Source: Campylobacterales bacterium (lineage in GTDB: Bacteria > Campylobacterota > Campylobacteria > Campylobacterales > Thiovulaceae). From it: DNA of 8,652 bases. The notes beneath the pieces were generated by a model. The model was not told the DNA's origin. It did no database searches and saw only the letters and a program-made list of their open reading frames with translations. The translations under genes and the position numbers were made by a program. Position 1 is the stretch's first letter. The number at the start of each line of letters is the position of its first letter. The stretch spans positions 1 through 8,652 of the forward strand of contig DTUW01000052.1 of NCBI GenBank assembly GCA_012963895.1, given 5' to 3'. Below, piece after piece: positions 7,011 to 8,652 of the stretch.

Positions 7011-7349
7011 CTATATAGCTTCTTCGTCAGTTTCGCCTGTTCTAATTCTGACTACTTTCTCAACATCAAATATGAAAATTTTTCCATCTCCGATTTTGCC
7101 AGTTCTTGCATTTTCGGTAATTACCTTAACTACATTATCAACCTCATCGGCAGATACGACAACTTCTAATTTTATTTTAGGGATAAACTCTACAACATAT
7201 TCAGCCCCGCGATATAGTTCGCTATGTCCTTGTTGTCGTCCATACCCTTTAACTTCTGAGATGGTCATACCAGTAATTCCAATTTCAGCTAGTCCATCTT
7301 TTACATCTTCAAGCTTAAAAGGTTTGATAATAGCTTCTACCTTTTTCAT
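7011..7349 (-). CDS. glnK: Nitrogen regulatory PII protein, GlnK type (amtB-linked)
   Basis: PII proteins are trimeric cytoplasmic sensors of ATP/ADP and 2-oxoglutarate. GlnK forms dock on AmtB and block ammonium uptake when nitrogen is plentiful. The 112-residue product has standard length and the canonical numbering. The T-loop reads GYGRQQGH (35-42) then YRGAEYV (46-52), with Tyr51 available for uridylylation. Lys58 in FIPKIK is the 2-oxoglutarate contact. Nucleotide binding is shown by TGKIGDGKIF (83-92) with Lys90, and by Arg101 and Arg103. The start ATG follows AAAGGG (7358-7363). The gene lies 24 bp downstream of amtB on the same strand, so the two are co-transcribed. That linkage favours the GlnK name over GlnB, although the residues alone do not separate the two. 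A GlnD uridylyltransferase is not in the window, so use of Tyr51 is unproven. Confidence 0.95.
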   Translation of the reverse strand: MKKVEAIIKPFKLEDVKDGLAEIGITGMTISEVKGYGRQQGHSELYRGAEYVVEFIPKIKLEVVVSADEVDNVVKVITENARTGKIGDGKIFIFDVEKVVRIRTGETDEEAI

Positions 7350-7373
7350 TCTCTACACCCTTTTTTATATATT

Positions 7374-8588
7374 CTATCGAAAATTTTTGGCAAATTCAGG
7401 GTAGGACTCAATTCCAGCTTCATGTTGGTCAAGCCCATCATATTCGACCTCATCACTAACTCTAATACCTATAGTAAGTTTTAGAGCATACCAAACAACA
7501 AAGGAGGTAACAAAGACAAAGAGACCTATTACAACAATACCCTTAATTTGAGCTACCATAGAGACCTCAGGGTTGAATATGGCAACTGCGATAGTTCCCC
7601 AAATTCCGTTGATGAGGTGGACACTCAAAGCACCAACAGGGTCATCTATCTTCAATTTATCAAACATTGGAACGGCGACATAGATGAGAATAGCAGCAAC
7701 GATACCCTCAATAGTAGCAGCCAACATACCATTATCAGGACCAGCAGTAACAGCAACCAGACCACCCAATGCACCATTGAGAACCATAGTCAAATCGATT
7801 CTACGATTCATAACATAAGTGATAATAGCCATAGTTACAGCCCCAACAGCAGCAGCCATATTAGTAGAAGCTACTACAAGAGCAACCCCATCTATATCGG
7901 CTTTTGTCCCCATAGCAAGTTGAGAACCTCCATTAAATCCGAACCAACCCATCCAGAGGATAAAAGTTCCCAAAGTGGCTAATGGCATACTTGAACCGTA
8001 GATAGCTCGAACTTGTCCATTCTTTCCATATTTTCCATTTCGTGGTCCTAAGAGCAATACCCCAGCGAGTGCAGCCCAACCACCAACAGCATGAACGATT
8101 GTAGAACCTGCAAAATCTGAAAACCCGGAAAGCAATCCGCCGAGTTCAGAACCTCCCCAAGTCCAATGCCCCTGGATAGGATAGATAATTGCAGATAGGA
8201 TAGCCACAAAGATAAGGAATGGAATTAGTTTCATTCTCTCTGCAACCGTTCCAGAGATTACAGATGCAGCAGTAGCTACAAAGACGACTTGGAAAAAGAA
8301 ATCAGCATATAGCGAATGGTCATCGTAGGAAATTCCACTAAGTGCGAAACCTGAACCTATAAAACTATTTCCATCTCCATACATCAAGTTATATCCTACA
8401 AAATAGTAGGCAATTACAGCGATTGAATAGAGAACTATATTTTTGAGAAGAACAACCGTATTGTTTTTAGTTCGAGTTAGTCCCGCTTCCAACATAGCAA
8501 AACCGGCCGCCATCCACATTACGAAAACAGCCATAATAATCATTAGGAAACTGTCTAGTATGTATTTTACATCGTTGAGATTTTCCAA
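7374..8588 (-). CDS. amtB: Ammonium transporter, Amt/MEP/Rh family
   Basis: AmtB conducts ammonium into the cell through a trimeric inner-membrane channel. The 404-residue product shows about 11 hydrophobic helices and the family signatures: GFAMLEAGLTRTKN (29-42), a periplasmic GHWTWGG (140-146), DFAGSTIVHAVGG (158-170) and GALSVHLINGIWG (319-331). The twin pore histidines are His166 and His324. Trp145 belongs to the outer vestibule loop, and GWFGFNGGS (214-222) holds the inner gate region. The C-terminal tail ends with DQHEAGIESYPEF (387-399), the conserved cytoplasmic motif that couples the subunits and responds to GlnK. The start is a TTG at 8586-8588, backed by a perfect AGGAGG; the next in-frame ATG (Met16) would cut into the first helix. 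There is no separate cleaved signal peptide. It is the first gene of an operon with glnK, the reverse of the common glnK-amtB order. Confidence 0.96.
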   Translation of the reverse strand: MENLNDVKYILDSFLMIIMAVFVMWMAAGFAMLEAGLTRTKNNTVVLLKNIVLYSIAVIAYYFVGYNLMYGDGNSFIGSGFALSGISYDDHSLYADFFFQVVFVATAASVISGTVAERMKLIPFLIFVAILSAIIYPIQGHWTWGGSELGGLLSGFSDFAGSTIVHAVGGWAALAGVLLLGPRNGKYGKNGQVRAIYGSSMPLATLGTFILWMGWFGFNGGSQLAMGTKADIDGVALVVASTNMAAAVGAVTMAIITYVMNRRIDLTMVLNGALGGLVAVTAGPDNGMLAATIEGIVAAILIYVAVPMFDKLKIDDPVGALSVHLINGIWGTIAVAIFNPEVSMVAQIKGIVVIGLFVFVTSFVVWYALKLTIGIRVSDEVEYDGLDQHEAGIESYPEFAKNFR

Positions 8589-8599
8589 AGATTCCTCCT
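8586..8599 (-). promoter_or_regulatory. Strong Shine-Dalgarno that fixes the TTG start of amtB
   Basis: On the minus strand AGGAGG (8594-8599) is followed by the 5-base spacer AATCT and then TTG (8586-8588). This is the strongest ribosome-binding site in the window and it supports the non-ATG start. The remaining 50 bp to the window edge are very AT-rich and may hold the promoter. I see no sigma-54 type GG-N10-GC pair there and no single convincing -10 box. Confidence 0.75.
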
Positions 8600-8652
8600 G
8601 AAATATAAATTTATGTAAATTTTAAACTTTTCTTAATTAAAATTCTCTGAAA

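Noticed and set aside
6910..7404. 164-codon plus-strand frame across the G-rich block and glnK
   Set aside because: It is antisense to the full glnK gene, and its Gly/Arg-rich start simply translates the G-rich tract.
7548..7982. 144-codon plus-strand frame rich in Ser, Asn and His
   Set aside because: It is the complement of amtB membrane helices; the odd composition comes from the opposite strand of hydrophobic codons. No ribosome-binding site was seen.
1..8652. Mobile element, CRISPR array, phage or defence cassette
   Set aside because: No transposase, integrase, repeat-spacer pattern, tRNA-flanked insertion or defence domain is visible. Apart from the short 5S-like stretch, the genes are core chromosomal types with similar base and codon use.

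Overview
The window looks like ordinary chromosome from an AT-rich member of the Campylobacterota (Epsilonproteobacteria), plausibly a sulfur- or hydrogen-oxidising environmental lineage. The basis is the style of LeuS, LeuC and AmtB, the Bat aerotolerance genes, heavy ATA/AGA codon use, and a promoter with a good -10 box, no -35 box and a phased AT-rich upstream stretch. The placement rests on remembered family features, not on a search.

Layout. Positions 1-1700 (+) are the 3' end of a Bat (Bacteroides aerotolerance-type) operon: the tail of a probable BatB/BatC VWA-TPR protein, overlapping by 17 bp a complete BatD-like membrane-anchored protein. A small perfect inverted repeat separates batD from the convergent leuC (1724-2989, -), which has no leuD beside it here. 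leuC diverges, across only 40 bp, from a 449-residue AAA-family protein of Ycf46 type (3030-4379, +) whose ATPase motifs are mostly eroded. The 68-bp gap between that gene and the convergent leuS (4448-6862, -) holds what reads as the 3' end of a 5S rRNA, a relic on the minus strand. Upstream of leuS lie a clear -10 promoter, a G-rich stretch and a hairpin terminator that closes the amtB-glnK operon (8588-7011, -), which encodes an ammonium channel and its PII regulator.

The genes form separate units: envelope/stress (Bat), leucine biosynthesis (leuC), leucyl-tRNA charging (leuS), ammonium uptake (amtB-glnK) and an unassigned AAA-like protein. leuC and leuS both concern leucine but are transcribed separately, so no functional link is claimed.

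The points most worth a second look are the pseudo-AAA protein with changed Walker A, Walker B, sensor-1 and arginine-finger positions, the 5S rRNA remnant, and the near absence of GATC, GTAC and ACGT from the whole window. No CRISPR array, tRNA, transposase or phage gene is visible.
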